Shown piece after piece: positions 1 through 10,757 of a stretch of DNA of 64,000 nt (its first letter is position 1; each line of letters opens with the position of its first letter). The translations under genes and the position numbers were made by a program. The notes beneath the pieces are model-generated. The model searched no databases and was not told the DNA's origin. It was given only the letters and a program-made list of their open reading frames with translations. Origin of the DNA: Flammula alnicola (lineage: Eukaryota > Basidiomycota > Agaricomycetes > Agaricales > Strophariaceae); NCBI GenBank assembly GCA_015499995.1, contig JADNRV010000097.1:144074-208073 (forward strand), read 5' to 3'.

Positions 1-3000
1 GATCTCTCGGGCGATCTCTCAAGCGATTCAGGAGATGATGAATCTGGAGAATCTGATGATGAACCTTTGCTAGAGAATGACTTTGTGGCTGAGGTTGAGC
101 CCATTGAACAGCCTGGCGCTGAATTACTGAATGAGGATCCATCTACTGTCAACAATACTGTCAACAACACTAGGACAGACCGCCGTGCTCGGGTTGAGAA
201 TTATGAATCAGATGCTGAAGACGAAGAGCTCGAAGAACTCGTACGAAATACTTGGTCAGGCCGTCGTGCTCGAGTCGACGATTATGAATCTGACTCCGAC
301 GATGAAGATTTCGAAGAAGACATGGCACCACCACAAACTGATGCAAGGGATTCGGATTCAGACCCAGATTCGGAATTTGATTGGGATAGAGCAGGAACGC
401 GCAATGGATTAGGGCTCGAAGACCTCATGGATGAAGATTTCCATCGTATCATCACGGAATTTGGTGCGTTAATGTTCTTCTTTTTGAAATGATGTCCACT
501 GATATGTGAATTTTACACTTTAGTGGAAGAGATCTCCGATGAGGACATCGATATGCTTCGGACCTTTTTCTTGAAAATCGAAGATCGTCTCTCAGACGAA
601 ACTTGGTCGAAGATAATGCATACGTACCATCAACACAACATCCCATCGTTCAAGGTCACAAAAGCCCGCGTCGAATTCCTGGCTGCATATCGCCCTGTTG
701 CGTATGATTGCTGCGTAAACTCCTGCATCTGTTATGTTGGTCCACATGAAGACAAGACGCACTGTCCATACTGCAAGCAGGCACGCAAGAATAGTCTTGG
801 TCGTCCTCGAAAAACCTTCACATATTCCCCCATTATCCCTCGTCTCAAAGCCTCCTTCAGTAACCGGGAAGCTATCGAACGTATGGGATATCGAGGCAAT
901 TTTCTCTCCGAGGAAAACATTATAAAGGACATCTTCGACAGCGAAAACTATTGTAAGCTCAAGGACGAATACGTGACAATTGGAGGGGTCAAACAAGCAC
1001 ACAAGTTCTTCGAGGACGAACGTGACATCGCCCTTGGACTTTCTCTGGACGGTTTTTGCCCCTTTAAGCGCCGGAGTCAGACCTGCTGGCCCTTGATCCT
1101 TTTCAATTACAACTTGCTGCCCGATATACGGTTCCATTTACGCCACATTCTCTGCGCTGGAGTTATCTCGGGCCCTCAGAAGCCAAAGGATGCCGATTCA
1201 TTTGCCTATCCGCTGGTCATCGAGTTGCTTGAATTCCTCGCTGGCATTGCTACATTTGACGTTGAGCGGAATGAACTCTTTGCGTTGCATGCTTATCTGG
1301 TAGCTGTCTTCGGGGATATTCCGGCCATCTCGATGATCATGCGCATGATAGGCCACAACGGCATTTTCCCCTGTTGCATGTGTATGATCAAGGGTGTCCG
1401 TGTACCTGAGACGCGGAATACCACACACTATGTTCCTCTCTATCGCGCAAATCATCCAGTTGTGCTAGCACCTAGTGACAATGCGGAAATCCCTGTTTAT
1501 GATCCTGCTGATCTTCCTCTCCGTACGCATGAACAGTTTCTTGATCAGGCCCGCCATGTTCAATTTGCGCCCACCGGAGCTGAGGAGCAACGCCGTGCGA
1601 AGGCTTGTGGAATTAAAGGGGTACCTGTTCTTTCTCACCTTCCGTCGCTCTTTTTCCCATCATCATTCCCTTTCGACTTTATGCATCTTCTCTGGGAAAA
1701 CTTGCTCCCAAATCTCATACTACTATGGACTGGCAAATTCAAGGGCTTGGACGAAGGCAATGAATCATACGAACTTGGTCCTGGTGTCTGGGAAGCGATC
1801 GGGGAAGCCACAAAGGCTTCAGGATCTACAATTCCATCTACATATGCTACTGCCCGACCTCAGAATGTGGCTGAAGATGCCTCCGCTTGTACTGCGGATT
1901 CTTGGTCATTCTGGGCCCTTTATCTGGGGCCCGTGCTTCTCCGGGGACGCTTTACGAAGGAGATATACTACAATCACTTCGTTAAGCTCATCAAGCTTCT
2001 CAGAATATGTCTTCAGTTTGAGATAACGAGGGACGAGCTTTCCGAGATCAGAGAAGGCTTTCAAGATTGGGTCAAGACATTTGAACGGTTAGTTATCTCA
2101 TTTCATTCAACTACAAATGAATGACTGACTCGTGTTCTCATTAGAATTTATTACCAGCATTCGCCTGACCGAGTTTCAACATGTCCGCTTACCATCCATG
2201 CTTTACTTCATATTGCTGATGGAATTGAGGCTATGGGACCCGTCTGGGCCTACTGGGCTTTCCCGATGGAGCGGTTCTGCGGGAAACTCTTACGCTGCAT
2301 CAAAAGCCGCCGCCATCCGTTTGCCAACATTGATTCTTATGTTACAGCAGTCGCGCAGCTCGATCAAATTAAAAACCGTTACAATGCTCACGACCAACTA
2401 GCCCTTCTTCCTCGAAAGGAAGGTAACTCTCGTGAATTCGCCTTTGCTGAATGTAAGTGTTCTCACACACACGTTCAATCCCTGTTCTCTGACGACTTCT
2501 CAATTGACAGATCCCACGTCGGTCCTGTGTTTTCCATGCCAAAGAAATCCTGACATTCCCAATGGCCTTCGCTCGAAAATCATCGCTACATTGGCTACTC
2601 GTTACAACACAACACGCACTATCATCAGAACTCACTTCTCAGTTCAAGAGGTCGAATTTTGGGGGAAATTTCGTCGGCTTGGAGGCGGGGAACCATGAGA
2701 GCCGCGGCGGTATGCCAGTCCAATGCAGAGGATAGGCGTGATGCATCCTACGTTAGAGTGCGTACCATTCATTTGCTGTTGACTTTCTCCCTAATACTAA
2801 CACCATTTTAGTATGAATTATACGTCGACAAGTACGCAAACCAACCACGAAGGACGCCCAAATTCGAACTCAAGACGTTTTATGGCCAAATTCAACAAGT
2901 CATACTTGTGCGAATGCCAGCAACGCAACAGCTCAGACTCGACGAGCCCGAAACAGTCATCCTCGCGTCCATCAAGAATTGCCCTGTAGAGCGCCACAAT

Positions 3001-3159
3001 GACCTCGATATGCATTACTACCGGAACGAACAGGGATATACGGAGGTTGTTGATCTCGCGGCCATTCAATGTTTAGTCGGCCGTGTTTTCGATCGGGGTT
3101 GGTGGACGATTATCGACCGTAGCGGGAAATTGGCTCGTGGAGAAGCATTTGAAGAGTAG
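1..3159 (+). pseudogene. Plavaka-type (CACTA-like) DNA transposase, 5' truncated by window, frameshifted
   Basis: Cut-and-paste transposase. The reading frame is open at the left edge (acidic Asp/Glu/Ser-rich N-terminal part, 1-463), then exons at 524-2087, 2145-2452, 2511 to about 2759 and 2812-3159 joined by short GT-AG introns. A zinc-binding pattern (C-C near CCVNSC and CPYC) is followed by the RNase-H-like core: first Asp in LSLDGF, second Asp in AVFGDIPA, and the Glu in FPMERFCG. These motifs and the order are those of basidiomycete Plavaka/Tnp2 transposases. The frame stops at TGA 2695-2697 just after a GGG-E-P stretch, and resumes one frame over as MRAAAVCQ; family members read straight through here, so one base is missing. 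Downstream sequence to the TAG at 3157-3159 is again coding. Element ends were not identified. Likely a recently inactivated or mis-assembled copy. Confidence 0.85.
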
Positions 3160-3563
3160 ACTAGGACCTTTTATTTGATAGATATATATGTTCTGACACT
3201 TACATACTATGCTAATTGAATGATTGAATGGCTTTCTAAAGGCTGATTACATTGAATCTTCAGTGCTACTTAGTTACAAGCACTCGAAGCCGGGCATTAG
3301 TATTGCAAGCAATTTTCCCCCGAAAACCAAGTAAATAAATTACCTGTTACAGGACGGGGGAAAATGTCTGATTTGGCTTTTCCTTGTCGACTCCCTGGCA
3401 AACCAGGGAAAAGGTTTTTTTCCCGGTGTGACCAGTAGTTGCTCCCGGCCGTGGGTTGCATAGTGCAGGCTGCAGCTTGTTTACGTGTTTTCAAATGCCG
3501 CCAGTCCCAGCATGCCATCATTTGCATCAGTAATTTCACCACCTTCTGGCACTTGTATCCACC
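3160..3563. other. Intergenic; two small inverted repeats
   Basis: No gene seen. It holds an 11-bp inverted repeat (3312-3322 with 3355-3365, core TTTTCCCCCG) and a second 6-bp-arm hairpin at 3393-3408. Either could belong to the right end of the neighbouring transposon, but no terminal repeat partner is available in the window. Confidence 0.4.
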
Positions 3564-4553
3564 ATGTCCGACAACGACAGTGACTCCGACTCCAGCTTTG
3601 CAACGAGTCCCACCTTTTGGAAAGAGAGGCTCAGCAACCCAAAGGCAGCCATGGACGAATACGTCACCATGTACTCTTCTTGCTTTCTCCCTGCAACCTC
3701 TCTATATATATACGGATCAGGCCCAAGGGTGGCAGCCAAACAGCGGGTGACGAGGCAATGCGAGGAACGACTCGCACAACGGGAGACGCGACTCGTTCGC
3801 GCAGGAGCAGTGCGGAAGCAAGTTGATGATATGTTGGAATATGCCCTTCGGTGAGCGATCGTCATCTCAAAACTTCAGATGGTTGTTGATATAACACGGT
3901 CTCGCCGACTTGGGGTCTCATCCTTAGATTGGAGACGGGGACACATGTCCTTTTCGATCCCGATGCCGCACTCAGGCTTTTTAAGAAAGTCCTGGACGGC
4001 CCATACCCTAATGAAACGCGCGCCATCGCCGCCATGTGTAGCTGCTACTGTCTCAAGAGGGCAATGGCTATCGCCGTGGAACTCTTCGACCCGCTGGAAG
4101 CCTTCACCTTTCTGAATAGGGGCTGCGAACTTGGTCTGTTCGCCCATTGCACTCTTCATCTTATCCACCTCTATGATGGCCTTAAAATGCGGCTGCATGA
4201 AAAACTTCCCTTCTCGCGACTCACTGCCCTCTGGCAGGCTTATGACATGTTTCGTAAGGAGAATGGCTACCAACGGCCGAAGGAGAGCCGGTGCCAATTC
4301 TGTAACTTTCGTCCAAGACCACGGAGTCTCCTCAAGGGGTGTGCAGGACACTGCCGTATTGAAAGAAAACCAGTTTATTGTAGTAAGGAGTGTCAGAAGG
4401 CGGTGAGTGTGCATGCTTCCCCTTGCAACTCCGATTTGAATTCTCCCTTCTCATTGGGATATACTCAAGGATTGGAAAAGGCATCGGAAATGGTGTCTGC
4501 CTTCACTCATTGGTCCTGGTTCCGAGTCGGAAGATGAATCAATTTTTGTCTAG
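3564..4553 (+). CDS. MYND-type zinc finger protein
   Basis: Predicted 281-residue protein from three exons: 3564-3850, 3928-4402, 4470-4553. The start is the ATG of MSDNDSDSDS. The middle shows no recognised domain but is Leu/Ala rich and helical-looking, as in fungal proteins with tetratricopeptide/Sel1-like segments before a finger. The C-terminus carries a MYND finger: CQFC, then CAGHC, then YCSKEC, and after the last intron DWKRHRKWC, which supplies the final His and Cys. The exact fit of the finger across intron 3 (GCG then GAT) supports the splice. MYND fingers bind proline-rich partner peptides; the specific role is unknown. Many fungal genomes hold expanded families of such proteins, and a second MYND gene lies at 8081-9659. 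Confidence 0.8.
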
Positions 4554-6169
4554 ATAAAATGATGAATGGACCTTGCACCATCTGTAATGTCGTCGCCATT
4601 ATTTTCATCCACGGCATCGATTCACTGACACACACAACTCATGCTGGAATCAGCCGGTCGGATCAATATCTTTTTGTAAGTATTTCCTTGAAACGACTTC
4701 TTTATGTGGCACCCTCTTCGAGATAGAGGGGGAATACCGTCCCGTTTTCAGCCTCTCAATCTGATTTCCTGGGTTTGGAACGGTGGACACTGACGTGCGT
4801 ATGGCTCCTTGAACCAAATCATAAGCGAACAACATGCCAGCAACATCTTGGGCTTCTCCATATAGGACTTCGGAGAAAGCGGCTAACATCTGACAACCTG
4901 TAGTCCCTATACCGGAACCACCAGCAATTTCCGAGCTGTCGTAGAGGATTATGCTGCGTTTGCTGCGTTTTCCTAGCAATGGTAAGATTGACCTCTGGTG
5001 TTGACGTGATTTTCCATTCCTTCGAACTCCTTGAACTACACCGCCATTGATGACGAACCGCCCAGGATCGTACGCCATGAACATAAATGGTACTTATCGC
5101 CCAGACCAAAAAGTCTCAACATCTGAATTAAGACTTAGTCCGAGGAGTCTGCCTCGATGCTCGAGCAAGCAGAACATGCTAAGGCACCCAAATCCAAGCG
5201 AAACTCACGCCGAGCGAGCTTTATTTTAAGGCAGCCTATGGTTATACAGGTAAAGTAGAACGTTCTTCGGGCTGGCTTCCAGGCACTGATAATCATCATT
5301 TTTATAGCACATGGATCGTACTGCCTGACGCAGAGACCTGCTGCGCTGTCATTCAATATCCAGGCCCCACGGTGACATCGGACGTGTCTGTCTTCATAGT
5401 CGGTTTGTTGTCGGTCCGCTCTCGCCGCCAAGTTTCGATGAAGTGCGGGATTTCATACGAACTGGGTAATGCCACAACGCGCAGTAAACGCATACACTGC
5501 ATCCCAACTTGAACAAGATCAACCGGTGCATAACCGTATAAGAGTACGTCCTCGATCATCTGATTAATCGACGTTAACACTTGCTGAGTGAACGGTTAGC
5601 TATCCTCAAATCCGCTACTTCGATTTCAACCAATTGTGTATGTCCCTGTCGTTCACTGCGCCTTCCTCCACATTAGCTATGGCCTCACCACCTGCTCGTG
5701 CAGGACATCCGTTATTGCCACCTTTCAGCGGCCAGACTTGAAGGTGCCGAGGAGTAATGGTACGTTGGCATGCTCTGGATAAAGTGAAGTTCCTATGCAC
5801 GTTCCATGAACTAAAACATAAAAGTAGATGGTTCCTTGGGCTAAGGTTTCTAGACGGATCAAACTTAATGAACACCTTACCAAGCAACTATGATGGATGA
5901 TCGTCAGGCATCCTATCTTTTTATAGGGAGTGAGTTCATGATTAACCCTTGAAGCCCCCAAAATCTAAAAACAGTTTGACAGCCAGCGGGTATTGAGTCG
6001 GTAATAGGGCAGCTATGGCTGTTCTGGTCTCCCAACGAGCCCAGAGAAGGAAAACTCCAATTGCGTTGGGATTGTCAAACAGGCAAACCTAGTGGTTAAC
6101 CTATATAAAAGGCAGGATGATTCCATTCTATGCTCCGCCTTCATCTAAAGTGGCATCTCCAACTTGACG
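4554..6169. other. Long intergenic stretch with unassigned minus-strand open frames
   Basis: No gene recognised. Minus-strand open frames at 4650-5084 (144 residues) and 5353-5580 (75 residues) look protein-like but match no family I know and do not join into a convincing spliced gene. The last 60 bases before 6170 hold a TATAAAA-like box (about 6103-6110), a plausible promoter of the peroxygenase gene. Confidence 0.35.
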
Positions 6170-7584
6170 ATGGCGCGGTTCCTCTCCCTATTTTCACTTT
6201 TAACCTTCCTGTTCACCTTTGAAGTGACAGTCGCCTTCCCAAGCTACGGGTCCCTCGCCGGTCTCTCTGCTAGAGAACTCGATGAAATCATCCTGACCCT
6301 CCAAGTGCGAGACCCAGAGTCCCCCCCAGGTCCATTGCAGAATACCAGCACAAAGCTCGTCAATGATCCCGCGCATCCTTGGATACCAGCCGGGGAAAAT
6401 GATATAAGAGGACCGTGTCCGGGGTTGAATACTCTTGCTTCTCACGGGGTGCGTTCTTCGAATGGAATGTTGATAACGCAGCAGGGCTGACGTACCGTTG
6501 TCTTCCTCCTTCGTGCAGTGGCTCCCGCGTAATGGAATTGCTACCCCTGTTCAGATCATTAACGCTGTTCAAGAGGGTTAGTCCTAATACCCCTAATCGT
6601 GTCAATACTTCTTTTTCTAATCATCTCGCGTACTTTTTGCTCCCTACCCTTCATTCCGCGTTACAGTTTTTAACATGGGAAATGACCTCGCAGTTTTTGT
6701 TACATACGGCGCATTCCTTGTAGATGGGAATCTCCTTACCAATCTCCTTAGTATTGGAGGGAAAACCCCTGAGACTGGACCCGATCCTCCTGCACCTGCA
6801 ATTGTTGGTGGACTGAATACACACGCTGTTTTCGAGGGTGACACTAGTATGACACGTGGTATGTCGGACATCTTCTCTATTTCAGCATTAGGCTTAAGAT
6901 TGATGTTTTCCTCATAAATAGGGGACGCATTCTTCGGCGACAATCACAGCTTCAACGAGACTCTCTTCGATGAGGTTCGTTCGATGATCTTCTTTTATTA
7001 GCTAAGATACTAATGTCGCCACCAATCAGCTCACCGCCTTCAGCAACAAATTTGGCGCCGGTTTATACAACCTCTCCGTAGCTACCGAATTCAGATTCCA
7101 ACGTATCAAAGACTCGATCGCCACAAATCCCCAATTCAGCTTTATCTCCCCACGTTACTACACCGCGTATGCCGAATCGGTGTTCCCTATCACATTTTTC
7201 ATCGACGGACGCGATCGTAGCCTACAACTGGATATGAATGTGGCACGGGGATTCTTCCAGGACGGCCGGATGCCTGACGACTTCTTCAGATCTAACGTCT
7301 CTTGGACCCTTAACCGAATCGGCGGTGGGATAAACATTGTCTTTACACCCCATCCTATCGAGCCCGGCGCGAACAACGGCACCATTAACAGCTACACCCT
7401 CGACCCAAATTCCGCCGATTTCACAGACTTTTGCAAACTCTACACAGATTTCGTCAACAATACTGTGAGGGGACTTTACCCAAACGCGAAAGGTATACTG
7501 TTGGAGGCGTTGAACAAGAACCTCGACTTTTTCTTCAGTGCCCTCGTAGATCAGGGTTGCACTCAGGTGCCTCCGTTTGTTTGA
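6170..7584 (+). CDS. Unspecific peroxygenase (heme-thiolate peroxidase), UPO1
   Basis: Secreted heme-thiolate peroxygenase that uses H2O2 to oxygenate aromatic and aliphatic substrates. Exons: 6170-6448, 6519-6576, 6667-6858, 6922-6974, 7030-7584. The start at 6170 gives a hydrophobic signal peptide (about residues 1-22, ending TVAF). The axial heme ligand is Cys83 in PCPGLNTLASHG. The Mg/heme-propionate motif EGD follows in FEGDTSMTRG, then the GDAFFGDNHSFNETLF segment and RFQRIKDSIATNP, in the order of the long-type Agrocybe aegerita enzyme. The C-terminal Cys pair (FCKLYTDF, GCTQVPPF) fits the conserved disulfide. Several N-glycosylation sequons are present. All five exons join in frame, so it appears intact. 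A close inverted paralogue lies at 63035 to the right edge. Confidence 0.93.
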
Positions 7585-8080
7585 TATCTGTGGAGCACTG
7601 TGTAGACCGTCATGATCAATCTTCTTGGAGTGTTGACTACGTTCATTTTCCGTTACGTAAATGTGAAATGTGTTAGAGGTCATCTTAGAGTGGACATTGG
7701 TAGAGGGTAGATCGACTGTTCGGATGCCCTAACCGTTGTGCTTCTATTATCAATCTATTGTTCAGCTAGCTTGCAGTCAGTGCTCTGGGAAGTACGTACA
7801 TCCTACTGAAGACGAAACAGAGACGCCGTAGTCACTGGAGAGCGTGGAAGAGTGAACTCAAAGTAACACCATCCATAAATTCATGGACATATCTTGTCCA
7901 GATATTGTCGTTGCCGTGCTGTGCAGCAACTTTATAAAGGTTCCTGGATTTATCCAAGCACGAGAGACCCGTACTGGTACAATTCACGGAGAAATGGCAT
8001 ATGCAAGAGTTCTACAAAGAGTTACACGAAGATAATAAATGGATATCATTACTAGATGCATCATTCCTACATTGTGATAC
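7585..8080. other. Convergent 3' region of UPO1 and ankyrin/MYND gene
   Basis: No gene. This spacer is duplicated: its reverse complement aligns well with 62580-63034 at the other end of the window, including the stretch just after the UPO stop codon. It therefore marks the extent of the inverted segmental duplication. Confidence 0.7.
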
Positions 8081-9659
8081 TTAGCTGTCGTACAAGTTCA
8101 TGGAGAACATGTTGTAGTTATGTATTGCCTCTTGCGATGGCAACATGAGATCCTTCTGGTCTGATTTACCGCAGACCTTTTTGTGGGTTGGCCAGTCTGA
8201 CGTTTGGCAGTCTCGTCCACAGTATGCTGACTTGAGGTCGGCGGTCAGCTGATATGTTGCTTCAAGCACAACCGGGTAACACTTACCGTCTTACACTTCG
8301 TGCATAACGAAAGTTTAGGCACGTCTCTGAACTCGTATTTTTCGCATCCCTTTCCTTCACATTTTCGGATTAATGGGCCGCCCCAACTGCCTATCTTGGC
8401 CGCTCGTTCAATTTCGAATTTTGATCGTGTGTCCGTGCCAAGAGCAATGTAATCGTCGATAAGTTTGTTCCATCGAGCTTGATGAACTCCATAATCTTGC
8501 GGCTCGTCATTCTATGCAACGGCCTGGACGCCAGAAGGGCCGTCAGCTCCTTATTAAATATATAATGAAAGAACGGGATGCACATAGGATAGACACTTCC
8601 AAAATGGACCATACCATATCCAAATGCGGGGTCAACGATACCGCGTTCAAGCATCATCTTCCCAAATTCGGTGGGGTCGTCGGGTTGCAATTGGCGTAGA
8701 AGGCTGCCTATAATGCCGCTCGTCTGTAACCTTTCAAAATGCTGACGGAGATCTGGGTCGACACCCGCCAGGACATCATAATTCTGCAGGATTCTTCGCA
8801 ACGAAGGGTCCCAGTGTTCATTGAGAATAATGCTCTTACGAGCACAACAACGTCGATAAGTCTTGCCCGTCCCACAGATGCAAATGTACTCTGGCGGATA
8901 TGGGACTCGCTCGCCAGTTTTTCCATGGCAGTCAAGTACGTCTTCACCTGACCAACACGGACACTTGCGGGGCGGTCGTTCCTGATTTTGAGGAAGCTTC
9001 TTACTTTCGACGAGCTGGGTAAAACGAGTTCTGTCGGACAATGATGGGAAAGTGGATCTGAAGACGGCCCGTTTGGTAGAGATGCAGTCAACGGCGCCGT
9101 GCTCGAGAAGGAGAGATACTATGTCCCAATCCTTTGCAATGCACGCAAGCTGGAGTAATGGGATGCCGTGAAGTGCCTGATTAACATCAATGTGTTGTTC
9201 GATGAGAGTCCGAGCAATGTATGATAAACAAGCAGGTATCTGTTCTCGATTCATGCCACTGGCACTCGGAAGGCCGGAGTAGTGGAGTATCTGAATTATG
9301 CCTGGTTTGTGAATTTTAGCGGCCTCGGTGAGGGCAATAAAGATGGGGGTAAATCCATCAATATCCGCTCGATCGGCTGTAGCCCCGAAGTACAGAGTTT
9401 CACACAAGTAGAGGATATCTCCTAGCATTGCTGCTATGTGAAGAGTGGTTCGACCACTGGAATGTGGGGGATATAGAATGTCCGGACCAGGACCGACTCG
9501 TTGCGACCAATTACGCATCGCAAGACGAAAAGAATGTGACTCTTCAGTGTAGACTTCTGAAGCGCTAAAATCAATAGTAGGGTAGGCTCTCTGAAGCCTT
9601 TCAACGAATGGAGGGGGAAGAAGTGGTTGAGAAAGGCGTGGGCGGCGCGACTGAGCCAT
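8081..9659 (-). pseudogene. Ankyrin-repeat, SEC-C-like and MYND zinc finger protein with a frameshift
   Basis: The start is the ATG at 9657-9659 (MAQSRRPRLSQ). Residues about 80-240 hold ankyrin-type repeats (SSGRTTLHIAAMLGD, DGFTPIFIALTEA, LLQLACIAKDWDIVSLLLEHG). A Cys cluster follows, CPCW and CICGTGKTYRRCC, close to the SEC-C zinc motif. The main frame ends in a TAG near 8391, but the frame one base over continues without interruption from KLIDDYIALGT to the MYND part (CEGKGCEK, LCTKCKT, then after an intron at 8231-8286 SAYCGRDCQ and DWPTHKKVCG), ending at 8081. The break lies near 8464-8472 and equals one missing base; no intron fits. The two halves are otherwise well conserved. It may be a fresh pseudogene or an assembly error. 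Function unknown; such proteins are common in agaricomycetes. Confidence 0.8.
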
Positions 9660-10757
9660 TTTTCCGACGTCAATGCACAATTCTCTTTCTACTAAGGAAG
9701 TGCGCGCTGTTCAGTAAAGTTGATTTAAGATGAGAAAACGAGAGAAGGGCATACAGTACGATGCGATAGAGTGATTATCACTGAGAGCTTGGAGAGAAAG
9801 ATTGAAGCATCAATATTCAATGATTATCGATAAGAGTCAAGGGCAAATGGCAATTGTTTGCTCAGGCTTTTGGTATAGTCGGAGTCTGAACCTCTCCGCA
9901 CCTATAAAAAGGTTCAAACTCAATTGACCGGATTTCTTTGAACGATCGTGGCGGTCAACACAACCTGAGATATCTCATCTCATTTTTATACCTTTCACGG
10001 TTAACATCGCTCGTCGCCGTCTTGGTCGTTTATCCAGAGGTAAGCATGGACTCTGACCTTTTCACATGATGTTCTATTTTAATTAGACTCTCACGGCGGT
10101 TTTTATAACCCTCGGAAGATGACAATCTTTTTTTCCTGATTTCTTCTTTGTCTTGCTGTTATATGACGCACTCTCAATTACTGACAATCCTTTTCTTTAG
10201 AATTTTACATGATAGTTATTGGAGGCATTGCTTTTCGAACCAGCACTCCACTTGCAAGCTCAGTCAATCTGCTCTCCCGAAACCGCCTGTCGCCTCCGAG
10301 CACAGATGCCGGCATAGCCCTGGTTCTGACACAGAGGGGAAGGGAGTGGGAATGGACTTGAGGTGAGTGAGGCGGGATGGCGGGATGCAAACTGCTTCTC
10401 GTTGAAAGTGTGTCCCTTCGTAATGTGCTGGCCCGGGAAAACTATAGCAAAAATGCTGTCGCCTTCGATAAGTTGCGCCTCGTTTTAGTACGAATTTTTG
10501 CAAGTACATTAATCTGAGCAAGTACAAGTACAACTAGTTTTTTCTCTTCGCGTGGTTTTGCAGTCCCTCTTCGTAGCTCTTGCTAGCTTCACCGGGCAGT
10601 GAGATTTCTCAGGAATTTGCGAGTACATATTCTATCAGCGACGAGTAGGTACTGCACAGCCACATTTATTTTGAGTATGTGCATGTTTGCCTTCGAACAT
10701 GAGCTGCGTTGCGCGTCGCGTCGATTCTTTCATTAAGCAACTCTCTTTCGTCGCGCC
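9660..10757. other. Divergent promoter region, ankyrin/MYND and SNF2 genes
   Basis: No supported gene. A TATAAAA-like box at about 9902-9909 and pyrimidine-rich tracts could serve either divergent gene. The GAG-GTAAGC junction at about 10039 could be a 5' UTR intron donor of the SNF2 gene, but nothing in the sequence proves it. Confidence 0.35.

Noticed and set aside
3312..3408. Hairpins as terminal repeats of the Plavaka element
   Set aside because: The left end of the element is outside the window, so no matching terminal repeat or target duplication can be shown.
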